Positions 14,452 through 22,385 of a stretch of 28,253 nt of DNA are shown here, piece after piece. Positions within the stretch are counted from its first letter, which is position 1. Every line of letters starts with the position of its first letter. The translations under genes and the position numbers were made by a program. The stretch comes from Pleurocapsa sp. MO_226.B13 (GTDB lineage Bacteria > Cyanobacteriota > Cyanobacteriia > Cyanobacteriales > Xenococcaceae): assembly GCA_030064795.1 (NCBI GenBank), contig JASJEI010000299.1:1-28253 (forward strand), given 5' to 3'. The notes beneath the pieces were generated by a model. It made no database searches. It was not told where the DNA came from and saw only the letters and a program-made list of their open reading frames with translations.

Positions 14452-15756
14452 TTATCCCCTAGCTGCAACTCCCAACTGAGCAAAAAGAATATGGGGAACA
14501 TAGGCACTGCTACCTACCCATTCTGGGCGATCGCTGAGATCGACTAAATTATTAAAAGCTTCAAAAATATTTCCCGCCACCATGGTATCTTTGACTCTGC
14601 CGACAATTTTGCCCCCTTCGACTTTATAACCCAAATCCACATTGACAGAAAATTCTCCTGCCAAGACATTTGATTGACCAGCACCCAAAACTTGATCGAC
14701 AATAATCCCTTCTTCTATTCCCGCAATTAAATCCTCTACGGTAGTCGTTCCAGGAGTAATGCCAACATTAGCTAAGCTGGGACTAGGACGGGATATACCG
14801 CCCCGAAAACCGTTGCCACTAGATTTTACTCCTTGACGAGCAGCCCAACGCCTATCCCAATAAAATTGCTTGACAACTCCTCGATCGATCAGATTCTTTT
14901 TACTAGTAGGAACACCTTCATCATCATACTCGCAGGCGGACACTCCAATGGTTGGATCTTCAAAGACCGTAATTCGTTCGTCAACAATCTTTTCTCCCAG
15001 CTTATCGGTTAGAGGTGAGGCTTTCTGCACTATGGATTGACCAGAAAAAATTGTGCCAAACATTCTGCCCAAAGTGCTACTGACAGCACTAGGAGTAAAC
15101 AAGACTGGATAAGTCCCGCTAGAAATGTTGGCCCTAGTTTCAGCACGCTGATATTTTTGAATTAATTTTTGTAAAATTGCTTGATAATCGGGCTGGCGAT
15201 CGCGAGTGACTTCGTAGCTATAAGCCTGCAAAAAGTCTTCTCCCCGCACTAAGTTGCCAGACAAAATCGCGCTCAGATCTTGGCTATTTTGCTCGGTATA
15301 GACGTTAGTTGTGGTTGCCAGTTTAACCAAACTCGAACGACTGTGAAAACTGACATCTACTAGAATATCGGAGTTGTATTGATGTACTTTGCCAATCAAG
15401 TCTTCCCCTACCTCTACTAATTTTTCAGTTTTGGGGGGGTGATAATCGCTTTTGTCTTCGATGTAATTAACATCTTTAGTAAAGTCGAACTCTACTGGAT
15501 CGCCAATTTCGGCAGTCGCGATCGCAGCTTCAACCAAATCCTCTAAACGAGTTAAGTCTGTCGAACTAGCAAAACCCAATTTGTTATCGGCAATTACTCT
15601 TAGAGCGATTCCTTCTGATGCCTTAGTTTCTAAGGACTTCAAACGATTATTAGCAAACTCAATCGGCGTATCCTGACTAGAGACATAGTAAACCTCCGCC
15701 TCGATCCCCTTTTGGTTAGCAAGCTCGATCGCCCGCTCAATTATTCGATCTTTCAT
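14452..15756 (-). CDS. pmbA: PmbA/TldE-type metalloprotease subunit
   Basis: The 434-residue protein is a TldD/PmbA-family member. Family segments seen are E-V-Y-Y-V-x-S-x-x-T-P-I-E-F-A-N-N-R-L-K near residue 20-40, G-I-A-L-R-V-I near 50, and a C-terminal G-x-T-T-V-E-D-L-I-A-G-I-x-x-G-I-I-V, then A-G-E-F-S-V-N-V-D-L-G-Y and A-G-N-I-F-E-A-F. No HExxxH zinc site is visible, which marks it as the PmbA (TldE) partner. In the known heterodimer TldD carries the zinc and cuts unfolded peptides, for example during maturation of modified peptides in E. coli. TldD is not in this window. It is transcribed in line with the RNase II-like gene 132 bp upstream. Confidence 0.9.
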   Translation of the reverse strand: MKDRIIERAIELANQKGIEAEVYYVSSQDTPIEFANNRLKSLETKASEGIALRVIADNKLGFASSTDLTRLEDLVEAAIATAEIGDPVEFDFTKDVNYIEDKSDYHPPKTEKLVEVGEDLIGKVHQYNSDILVDVSFHSRSSLVKLATTTNVYTEQNSQDLSAILSGNLVRGEDFLQAYSYEVTRDRQPDYQAILQKLIQKYQRAETRANISSGTYPVLFTPSAVSSTLGRMFGTIFSGQSIVQKASPLTDKLGEKIVDERITVFEDPTIGVSACEYDDEGVPTSKKNLIDRGVVKQFYWDRRWAARQGVKSSGNGFRGGISRPSPSLANVGITPGTTTVEDLIAGIEEGIIVDQVLGAGQSNVLAGEFSVNVDLGYKVEGGKIVGRVKDTMVAGNIFEAFNNLVDLSDRPEWVGSSAYVPHILFAQLGVAARG

Positions 15757-15850
15757 TTGTTTATTAATTTTTAAATTAATTTAATTAATCTTTCAAGGCT
15801 TGGTTGAAGGGTAAGGAAAAAGAATTTAGCAGAAAAATTGCTACTTATTG

Positions 15851-15885
15851 CTTCCTTCATCCTCCTTCCTTGCTCCTTCTTCCTT
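15851..15885 (-). repeat. Heptamer repeat between the RNase II-like gene and pmbA
   Basis: Five 7-base units on the plus strand read CTTCCTT, CATCCTC, CTTCCTT, GCTCCTT and CTTCCTT (AAGGAAG type on the minus strand). They start four bases beyond the end of the RNase II-like gene. Confidence 0.75.
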
Positions 15886-15888
15886 ACT

Positions 15889-18147
15889 TTACTCCTCTTC
15901 CCAATCACTGTTACTGGCTTCACTACCACCACCAACGGTAACGAGGTCGATTTGTTGACGATAGTAGTCAACGCTTTTAACTTCTACTTCCACGCGATCG
16001 CCCAAACGATAGGCGGTACGATTTTTTCTGCCTACCAGACAGCTATTACGGGAACGATATTCATACCAGTCATCTTTGAGAGAACTAACGTGAACTAAGC
16101 CTTCGACGAGTAAGTCTTCAATTTCGACAAAGAAGCCATAGGACTGTACCCCTGTAATTAGACCTTCAAAGATTTTACCCGTACGTTCTTTCATTTGTTC
16201 CGCTTTTTTCAAACCAGCCAGGTCTTTTTCGGCATCTTCGGCTTGTTTTTCGCGGTCATTGAGGAAAGGCAACATAGTTTGAATTTCAGTTTCTATTTCC
16301 TCTTGGATGTTAGGAGGTAAAACCTTCCAGTTAATTTGTCCGTGACAACTGCTACTAGTCAGGTCTACTCCGTGCTTAGTTCGGCTATGACGGCGATCGC
16401 GTCCGTGTTCAAATACTGCTTTTAAGATGCGTTGAATCACGAGGTCGATATATCTCTGACCGGGAGAAAGACAGTGAGTATAGCCATCGTCATAAGCCAA
16501 GCCAAAGTGTTTGCCTGGTTCGGTAAGATACTTGACTGGTTTAAAAGTGCTTTGTAGCAAATAGTTTAAGACCATTGCTGCCGATGAGGTAGAAAACTGC
16601 TCGGTTAGTCGTTGATAGTCTTGAGAGGTAACGCTTTCTTCTGCGTTAACATCTAGTTCCAAGCCTAAATTATTACCTAGCTTAAGTAAGTCTTCTAATT
16701 CTTCTATGTCTGGTTCGGCTTGAGTGCAATATATGCCTGGCAATTCTAGAGCCTGTAGATGTTCGGCAACTACTTTCCCTGCTAAAATCGTTAACTCCGC
16801 TAGCATTGAATGTACGGGCAAACTGCTGAGATTGAGAATTGTTCCTACTCGTCCCTCATCTTTGTAGAGACTATTGATTTCTGGAGTACTAACTTCTAAA
16901 CCACCCCGTTGTAGACGTTGAGCTTTAACTAGCGGACTCAGGGTAAAAAATAGCTCTTTAAGCAGGGGAACGAGTTTGGCATACTTTTTGCCTGGTTTTT
17001 TCTCGTCGCCGATCAGTGCTTGAGTTTCTTCATAGGTCAATTGATGATCGACAGAAATTACCGTTGGTGCAATTGTATATTCGACAATATTACCTTGCGG
17101 ATCGATAGTGATAGTTACGGAGATTGCCAAACGGTTTTTGCCTGGAATTAACGAGCAAAGTTTACTCACCTTTTCAGGAAACAAAGGCAAGACTTTTTTG
17201 CGGAGATTAACTGCTGTACCGCGCTTGCGGGCAATGCGGTCTAAAACGCTATCGGTTTCTATATAGTGAGCTACGTCTGTGATGTGAATCCCTAACTGCC
17301 AATTGTCTGTCTCGGTTTTTTCTAAACTAAAAGCATTTTCGATCCAAGAAGTATTTTCTAAATTAGATTCTGCTTCGATCGAAAAAGTCAGCAGTTCGCG
17401 TAGGTCTTGACGACGTTTAATTTCAGCTGCGGGAATCCGCGCGGTGGGTAGTTGAGCGGTAGCAGCGATCGCCTTTTCAGGAAATTCTTGAGGTAGATCG
17501 TGTTTGCAAGAAACAATATCGACATCCTCTGCTTCTTCGGCATCACTTCCCAGAACTTTGGTGACTTTTCCTAAAGGGGGATGTTGCCCCAAAGGATAAC
17601 GTAATACCGATACATGAACTAGATGTTCTAAAGCCGCCTGGAGGTCTTGACCGTTTTCTTTAAGGTCTAATTCAAATAAAAGACGGTCATCCAAAGGTAT
17701 GGCTCGATATCGTTCTTCTTTGGTAGTGACTGTAGCCAATAAAGAAGGATTCGCCCGTTCTAAAATTAATTTTACTTCCCCTTCAGGAGAGCGACGACGA
17801 CTGCCTTCTTTAACAATCCTGACAAAAACGCGATCGCCATTCCAGGCATTACTTAGATGACTTTCTCTGACATAGATATCATCTGCATTTTCTTCATCTT
17901 GAATCGCAAAGCAAAATCCCTTACTAGAACATCTTAATTTAGCTTCTACTATATCTTCCTCGTAGACACGGCGATATTTACCCCTTTCTTTGACCAAAAC
18001 GCCAATTTTCTCTAGGGCATCTAAAGTAATCTGTAATTTGAGCATGCTCTCTTGGTCTTCACAACCAAGTTTCTTTTCGAGATTTTTGCCCGCGACTAAT
18101 TTATCGTCAACGAACTGAGCGAGTAGTGTGGCGATTGAAAATTCCAT
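15889..18147 (-). CDS. RNase II/R-family protein with degenerate catalytic site (Zam-like)
   Basis: The 752-residue protein has the RNase R layout: an N-terminal winged-helix-like part (1-60), a cold-shock domain (about 65-125), an RNB domain (about 245-590) and a C-terminal S1 RNA-binding domain (about 655-735). The fold motifs are kept: G-I-H-I-T-D-V-A-H-Y-I, R-K-R-G-T-A-V-N-L, L-C-S-L-I-P-G-K-N-R-L, Q-R-G-G-L-E. The catalytic stretch, normally T-I-D-x4-6-D-x-D-D-A, reads S-I-E (256-258)...W-I-E-N-A (268-272), so the four aspartates become E258, W268, E270 and N271 by my alignment. The usual S-P-I-R-R-Y is S-P-G-Q-R-Y (561-566), losing the conserved arginine to Q564. I infer RNA binding without normal exonuclease activity. 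Cyanobacteria have an RNase II relative named Zam, linked to acetazolamide resistance; this may be its orthologue. Confidence 0.85.
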   Translation of the reverse strand: MEFSIATLLAQFVDDKLVAGKNLEKKLGCEDQESMLKLQITLDALEKIGVLVKERGKYRRVYEEDIVEAKLRCSSKGFCFAIQDEENADDIYVRESHLSNAWNGDRVFVRIVKEGSRRRSPEGEVKLILERANPSLLATVTTKEERYRAIPLDDRLLFELDLKENGQDLQAALEHLVHVSVLRYPLGQHPPLGKVTKVLGSDAEEAEDVDIVSCKHDLPQEFPEKAIAATAQLPTARIPAAEIKRRQDLRELLTFSIEAESNLENTSWIENAFSLEKTETDNWQLGIHITDVAHYIETDSVLDRIARKRGTAVNLRKKVLPLFPEKVSKLCSLIPGKNRLAISVTITIDPQGNIVEYTIAPTVISVDHQLTYEETQALIGDEKKPGKKYAKLVPLLKELFFTLSPLVKAQRLQRGGLEVSTPEINSLYKDEGRVGTILNLSSLPVHSMLAELTILAGKVVAEHLQALELPGIYCTQAEPDIEELEDLLKLGNNLGLELDVNAEESVTSQDYQRLTEQFSTSSAAMVLNYLLQSTFKPVKYLTEPGKHFGLAYDDGYTHCLSPGQRYIDLVIQRILKAVFEHGRDRRHSRTKHGVDLTSSSCHGQINWKVLPPNIQEEIETEIQTMLPFLNDREKQAEDAEKDLAGLKKAEQMKERTGKIFEGLITGVQSYGFFVEIEDLLVEGLVHVSSLKDDWYEYRSRNSCLVGRKNRTAYRLGDRVEVEVKSVDYYRQQIDLVTVGGGSEASNSDWEEE

Positions 18148-18735
18148 CTAAAAATTATCCTTATCCAATTTTAATTTAGTAACATACGACAGAAGCGAAG
18201 ATGACTATAGTAACTCGTATGATTTGTTTGCACTAGGTGCTTTTTTTCCCTTTGACCAGAGTATTCTGAGACGGAAACTACCTGTTTCGCGGTTTGGGTA
18301 TCCCTGGAATGGAAATTAAGGGCTTTGCTGTACAACAGAGATTGAGATAAACGACCGAGAAACTCTTTGGACTTGATACTCTAAATTTTTTTAGAGATGT
18401 TATTAGAGTTGTGAGCTATATAGTTCCCTAGCAACGGTTACAGAATACTTGGCTCCATAACGGCGTAATAATCTGTGACTCTAGGGGCAGGGCCAAAACA
18501 ATTAAGATGTACTAACTAGATATTTTTGCTCTCTGTAGTCTAATTGTTTTATCTCGTGTCGCTCGACCAAAAAATTGATGGTGAATCTGAGGAACGCAAA
18601 AATTACGAGCTAATTTATAGCCAATTTCAGTATCTATTGTAAATTCTCAATGCTTATTGGCAAATTTCTTTTGGCAAAAAAGCAATAAACAGTAAATTAA
18701 TACTAATCTATATACTAGAAATAAACTAAAAAAAG
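18148..18735. other. 588-bp spacer between divergent genes
   Basis: This is the longest gap in the window, between the RNase II-like gene and the 292-residue gene. It must hold both promoters. A TATACT hexamer at 18711-18716 could be a -10 element for the plus-strand gene. CTCTAAA-tttt-TTTAGAG (18379-18396) is a small A+T-rich hairpin. A 28-codon GTG frame at 18556-18642 looks protein-like but has no ribosome site. I see no RNA family that I can name. Confidence 0.45.
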
Positions 18736-19614
18736 ATGGTGCTAGCTAAATTTCGTCAACATTATCCTCAAGGAAGTTTGGTGGGTGAACTAGTTGATAT
18801 AGACAGAGGAACGTACATTGTCAAGGTTTCAATAGAAGTAGAAAATGTGGTTTTGGCTACTGGTTTAGCAGCAGCAGAGCGAGTAGAAACTGCCGAAGAT
18901 GCTGCCAGAGAAAGAGCGATCGCCGCTTTGGTTTTAGATCGCCATCAACCAGTTGTCCGAGAAAACCCTGTTGCTCTTGCCGACAGTGATACCCAGATTA
19001 ATCCTCCTCAAACTAAACCTCAAGCGACTGAATTGGTTTCAACCCTCGAAGAATCAATCCCAAAAGCTCACAATGGTAATGCTGATAATAATGCCGAGTT
19101 TATCGACTCAGAGCCAAAAGAGCTATCACCTATAGATTCTCCATCATACAGTGGAATCAACTCGGAATTTGCCAATTACCCAGAAGAAATAACAGTTCGA
19201 CCGAGTGTTTCGCCTACCCAGGTTTCAGACCCCGCTCTATCCCAGCCAGTTTTCGCGCCAGAAACTAAGCCAGAATCTCAGCCACAAATTGGAACTTCTA
19301 ACAGTGCGGGAAATTTATTTGAGGGAACATTAGACTCAGTAGTGGAAGAAAATAGCCCTATGGTTGAAAATGAAGCTGCGGTTCGGCAAAACTCGAATTC
19401 AGCGATCGCTCATGAGTCAACAGAAGCGATTGACTTTGATTTTAATGAAGTCAAACAAAAAACCGATCTAGAAATCAGACGACTGGGCTGGACAAAAGAC
19501 GAGGGACGAGAATTTCTCAAAAGCCGTTATGGTAAACGTAGCCGTCTTCATTTAACCGACCGACAACTGCTAGAATTTCTTCACTATCTAAAAAGTCAGC
19601 CCAACCCTAGTTAA
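18736..19614 (+). CDS. Cyanobacterial protein of unknown function with conserved ends
   Basis: The 292-residue protein has two conserved-looking ends joined by a disordered middle. The N-terminal 65 residues (Y-P-Q-G-S-L-V-G-E-L-V-D-I-D-R-G-T-Y-I-V-K-V...V-V-L-A-T-G-L-A-A-A-E-x-V-E-x-A-E-D-x-A-R-E-R-A-I-A-A-L) form a beta-beta-beta-helix pattern, roughly that seen in small nucleic-acid-binding or Rad52/ERF-like folds, though I cannot claim homology. Residues about 70-225 are Pro/Ser/Glu/Asn-rich. The C-terminus (D-L-E-I-R-R-L-G-W-T-K-D-E-G-R-E-F-L...Y-G-K-R-S-R-L-H-L-T-D-R-Q-L-L-E-F-L) is a short helical module I recall in cyanobacterial proteins. The function is unknown. Confidence 0.75.
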   Translation: MVLAKFRQHYPQGSLVGELVDIDRGTYIVKVSIEVENVVLATGLAAAERVETAEDAARERAIAALVLDRHQPVVRENPVALADSDTQINPPQTKPQATELVSTLEESIPKAHNGNADNNAEFIDSEPKELSPIDSPSYSGINSEFANYPEEITVRPSVSPTQVSDPALSQPVFAPETKPESQPQIGTSNSAGNLFEGTLDSVVEENSPMVENEAAVRQNSNSAIAHESTEAIDFDFNEVKQKTDLEIRRLGWTKDEGREFLKSRYGKRSRLHLTDRQLLEFLHYLKSQPNPS

Positions 19615-19748
19615 ACTTAAATTAACTAGCTGGTATTTGTTAAGATTGAAGATCTAAAGTCAGTTGACCGACATATCTAGTACGAAGAAATTGCCCCCAG
19701 ATATTTCGTTATTGAAGGGAAAAGTAATTTCTAACTCTTGTGTCCGAA

Positions 19749-19779
19749 TTGTCAAAATGGCAATAATATATACTATAAA
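19749..19779 (+). promoter_or_regulatory. Possible promoter of the 109-residue gene
   Basis: TTGTCA (19749-19754) and an A+T-rich -10 zone (TACTAT at 19771-19776 with a 16-base spacer, or TATAAA at 19774-19779) stand about 45 bp before the start codon. This is judged by consensus only. Confidence 0.3.
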
Positions 19780-19822
19780 GCTTTGAAAAAGTTCTAGGAG
19801 TTACTCGCAACAGGAGAAACCC

Positions 19823-20152
19823 ATGCTACACCGCAAGATTTATCAACTCTGTCAAGATGGTCGCGAAGTTTGTATTTTCTTGCGGGATCAACAACGCTGG
19901 ATCGAAGGAGGTCGTATTGTTGATTTCGAGGGGGATATTGTCACCATTCGCTATGAAACAGAAGAAGACGATGAAATTAGTTCTTGGGAAGAAATGGTAC
20001 GTCTAGAAAGCATTGGTGCTGTTACTCAAAAACTAGCATCAGTTTCTAAGTCTAATACAGATATTTCGGTTTCTGACGATTGTCCAGAAGCAGAACAAAT
20101 TCATCCTCCATCATCAGAACAAAATCAAGAATTAAAAGATGAAGGGCTGTAA
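19823..20152 (+). CDS. Small conserved cyanobacterial protein (DUF6679-type)
   Basis: The protein has 109 residues. A strong AGGAGAAA ribosome site (19811-19818) fixes the ATG. The first 75 residues are dense in conserved-looking positions: L-H-R-K-I-Y-Q-L-C-x-D-G-R-E-V-C-I-F-L-R-D-Q-Q-R-W-I-E-G-G, then V-T-I-R-Y-E-T-E-E-D-D-E-I-S-S-W-E-E-M-V-R-L-E-S-I-G-A-V. This gives a small beta-barrel-like domain with an acidic surface. The tail (about 76-109) is hydrophilic and probably disordered. I associate it with the DUF6679 family from memory. The function is unknown. There are no membrane segments, and it is a single gene. Confidence 0.8.
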   Translation: MLHRKIYQLCQDGREVCIFLRDQQRWIEGGRIVDFEGDIVTIRYETEEDDEISSWEEMVRLESIGAVTQKLASVSKSNTDISVSDDCPEAEQIHPPSSEQNQELKDEGL

Positions 20153-20239
20153 AAGCAGACAAGAGCAAAAAACCAGGAACAAAGATCGACTGCTATTATT
20201 GCTCGACTTAAAATCTTTAATTTAAAAATAATTTAATAA

Positions 20240-21892
20240 TTAATTATTTTCTGGTTTGGCTTCAAAAACAGGGCAATAGCCTTCGGGAATTACCTTGAAA
20301 CCATACAAAGGCGAGGCCGGATTCCAACAACGCCGATCGCTGTAATGTAAACAGCGGTTACAACAATCTAAATCGGAGGATAAGCGAGCTTGATTATTGG
20401 TGGTTAAGAGTTCTCGCTGAGATAATCCTCTAATTACTAATTCGTCCCCTTGCCAGCGAGCTTGAATAATGCCCGTATCGGCAAGATTTTTCCAGCGCGG
20501 ATCGCTACTGATGGTGTCGGGTAGATTTATGGCGATCGCACCAGCAATTTCATTTAGTTCTCCCTCGTAGTAAATAGGCTGGGGAGCTTTTGGCTGGACA
20601 AAGCGATCGCCAATGGGCAGTTTTACCAAGATTCCCTGCATAGGAGAATGAATTTGGTAACGGTTTCTTAGCTCTTCTAAGCTAGCTAGCTCCAGAAGAT
20701 AGTTGAGAGAACCATGGACGAAAATAACGTGCTGCGGTCGTAAATTGTGAATTAACTGGGTCGTATTGCGTCCATCGCTGTGTTCTGCCAATAGATAGGA
20801 TTCGATCGTTACGTTGGTTAAGTTTTGTAATAGATCTAAAGTTGAGCTATCTGGATCTAAAAATTTTTGGGGATGTTCTGCCAGTAACACCAGCCATTCT
20901 TCTGTTTCGGTGTTGAGATACTGCCAAAGATTACTACGATAATCTACTAAAAAAACTTTGGGCTTTTGGTTGGCGATCGAGGTGTCCCAGTTATCGAGCC
21001 TCATCATTCGAGGACAAATCCGCTCATCCCAAAATAGAGACTGATGTTTGGCGAAATTTTGCACCGATAAAGGGAATTGTGACAAAAGCTCTAGATAAGT
21101 ATCACAGGTAACTGCAACTAAATCATCAACCCAAATATCGAGATCTCTTCCCGTAAACTGATGATGAGAACGCAAGAGCTTGAGTATTTCTTGTCCCAAC
21201 CCAATAGGAGGAACGGGGAGCAAAACATTTTTGCCTCGAACTAAAGCACCATCGATCCGCTCCATCAACTGTTTTTCCTGAAGACGGCGATGGGGATGAC
21301 GGACCGTACCAAAACTACCTTCTAAAATGAGTACATCAGGTGCTAGTCCTCTGAGGTTTTCGATCGACATTCCTTCGACTAACTGAAAGTTAGAAACCGA
21401 AAAGTCTCCCGTGTACATTACTTTGTAGCTACGCTCTGGAGTGGTATAGGTAATTATAATCGCAGCAGCCCCAGGCAAGTGTCCCGCAGGTACTAGTTCG
21501 ATTTGCAAATCGGGGGCAATTGACCATGGCGATCGCCATAACAATATTTGACACCAATCGAGATTTTCAGCAATAGCTTCGCCAAGCCAATAAAACGGTA
21601 ATAATTTAGCGGTTACTTCGCTAGTATAGATTGGCAGTTCGGGAAAAGTACGATGTAATTGCCATAAACCCCGACAGTGATCTTCATGAGCATGAGAACA
21701 AAAAACAAGATCTGCTGGTGGCTGATTCTGCTTGGATAAAACTCCTAGATCTGCCAGACCACAATCGAGTAAAATACGGTATTTGCCAATTTGTAATAGT
21801 AAACAGACACCTTCATCTTCGTGACCTGCTCCATAAACAAAGCAGGACAAAGGCAGGGAACTAGATATAGTTTTTCCCTGTCTTTTTTTCAT
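20240..21892 (-). CDS. Beta-CASP metallo-beta-lactamase nuclease with a Cys-rich C-terminus
   Basis: The 550-residue protein is of the metallo-beta-lactamase/beta-CASP class, whose members (CPSF73, RNase J and relatives) cut or trim RNA with two zinc ions. Motifs in order are: S-H-A-H-E-D-H (H67, H69, D71, H72); A-G-H-L-P-G-A; M-Y-T-G-D-F-S; motif A at L-E-G-S-F-G (E191); P-V-P-P-I-G-L-G-Q-E-I-L; motif B at A-E-H-S-D-G (H371); and motif C at F-V-H-G-S (H393). All metal ligands seem present, so it should be active. The C-terminus adds a cysteine group, C510, C511, C514, C522 and C540, resembling an extra metal site. It is distinct from RNase J, which has another C-terminal domain. An RNA substrate is inferred from the family. 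Confidence 0.88.
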   Translation of the reverse strand: MKKRQGKTISSSLPLSCFVYGAGHEDEGVCLLLQIGKYRILLDCGLADLGVLSKQNQPPADLVFCSHAHEDHCRGLWQLHRTFPELPIYTSEVTAKLLPFYWLGEAIAENLDWCQILLWRSPWSIAPDLQIELVPAGHLPGAAAIIITYTTPERSYKVMYTGDFSVSNFQLVEGMSIENLRGLAPDVLILEGSFGTVRHPHRRLQEKQLMERIDGALVRGKNVLLPVPPIGLGQEILKLLRSHHQFTGRDLDIWVDDLVAVTCDTYLELLSQFPLSVQNFAKHQSLFWDERICPRMMRLDNWDTSIANQKPKVFLVDYRSNLWQYLNTETEEWLVLLAEHPQKFLDPDSSTLDLLQNLTNVTIESYLLAEHSDGRNTTQLIHNLRPQHVIFVHGSLNYLLELASLEELRNRYQIHSPMQGILVKLPIGDRFVQPKAPQPIYYEGELNEIAGAIAINLPDTISSDPRWKNLADTGIIQARWQGDELVIRGLSQRELLTTNNQARLSSDLDCCNRCLHYSDRRCWNPASPLYGFKVIPEGYCPVFEAKPENN

Positions 21893-22026
21893 ACAATAAA
21901 CCTCTAAACCCCCAAACTGCTATTACCAAGACAACAATTAATGCCTTTGTTAAGATCTTAGGTTATTGAGCGACCAAGTTTAGCTTCATCTCAAAAGAAA
22001 TTAAGTTTAGTTCTCTGCTTGAAACC

Positions 22027-22052
22027 AAAAATTATGCCCTTGTCCCAAGGCA
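22027..22052 (-). terminator. Intrinsic terminator downstream of the 40-residue gene
   Basis: On the minus strand TGCCTTG-gga-CAAGGGCA (complement of 22035-22052) makes a hairpin with one bulged G, followed by TAATTTTTGG. It lies 77 bp after the stop of the 40-residue gene and before the beta-CASP gene, so it separates the two transcripts. Confidence 0.55.
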
Positions 22053-22128
22053 GTGCAGGGAGGAGGTACTACTTCCAAAAGCTACACATCAAAATTTCAG
22101 TAATGTTAAGATAACTTAATATTTACAC

Positions 22129-22251
22129 CTAGTGTGCCGAACCATTACCATCGTATTTATCAGTATCGTAATAGCCCCCTTTCGTACCAAAAAATAGGCA
22201 AGCAACTGTAAAAATCCCTGTTAAAACCAGCACAATTAATTTGACATCCAT
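22129..22251 (-). CDS. 40-residue single-span membrane protein
   Basis: An ATG at 22251 opens 40 codons ending at TAG (22129). The product starts M-D-V-K-L, has one hydrophobic span (about 5-21, L-I-V-L-V-L-T-G-I-F-T-V-A-C-L-F-F), and ends with a polar tail, G-T-K-G-G-Y-Y-D-T-D-K-Y-D-G-N-G-S-A-H. This amphipathic layout, with a short clean membrane helix and a Gly/Tyr/Asp-rich tail, resembles the tiny subunits of photosynthetic or NDH complexes, and I have an impression of similar cyanobacterial sequences, but I cannot assign it. A terminator follows on the same strand (22027-22052). No clear ribosome site precedes it. Confidence 0.65.
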   Translation of the reverse strand: MDVKLIVLVLTGIFTVACLFFGTKGGYYDTDKYDGNGSAH

Positions 22252-22301
22252 AATTATTGAGGTAAGTATTATTTACTAAATTTCTTTTAATCACATAATA
22301 A

Positions 22302-22319
22302 TGCCTTCGATAGAAGGCA
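22302..22319 (-). terminator. Small hairpin after the antiporter upstream of the 40-residue gene
   Basis: TGCCTTC-gata-GAAGGCA is a perfect 7-bp stem, 67 bp beyond the stop of the antiporter gene. On the minus strand it is followed by ATTATTATG, only weakly T-rich. It could be a weak terminator or a processing site between the antiporter and the small gene. Confidence 0.35.
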
Positions 22320-22385
22320 ATTCTGCAAATAATCTATTAATTGAATAATTGAAGCTTCAATTTCGACGCTTAGCCCTAGGAGCAG

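Noticed and set aside
18556..18642. 28-codon GTG frame in the large spacer
   Set aside because: Protein-like composition but no ribosome site, no homologue recognised, and short enough to occur by chance.
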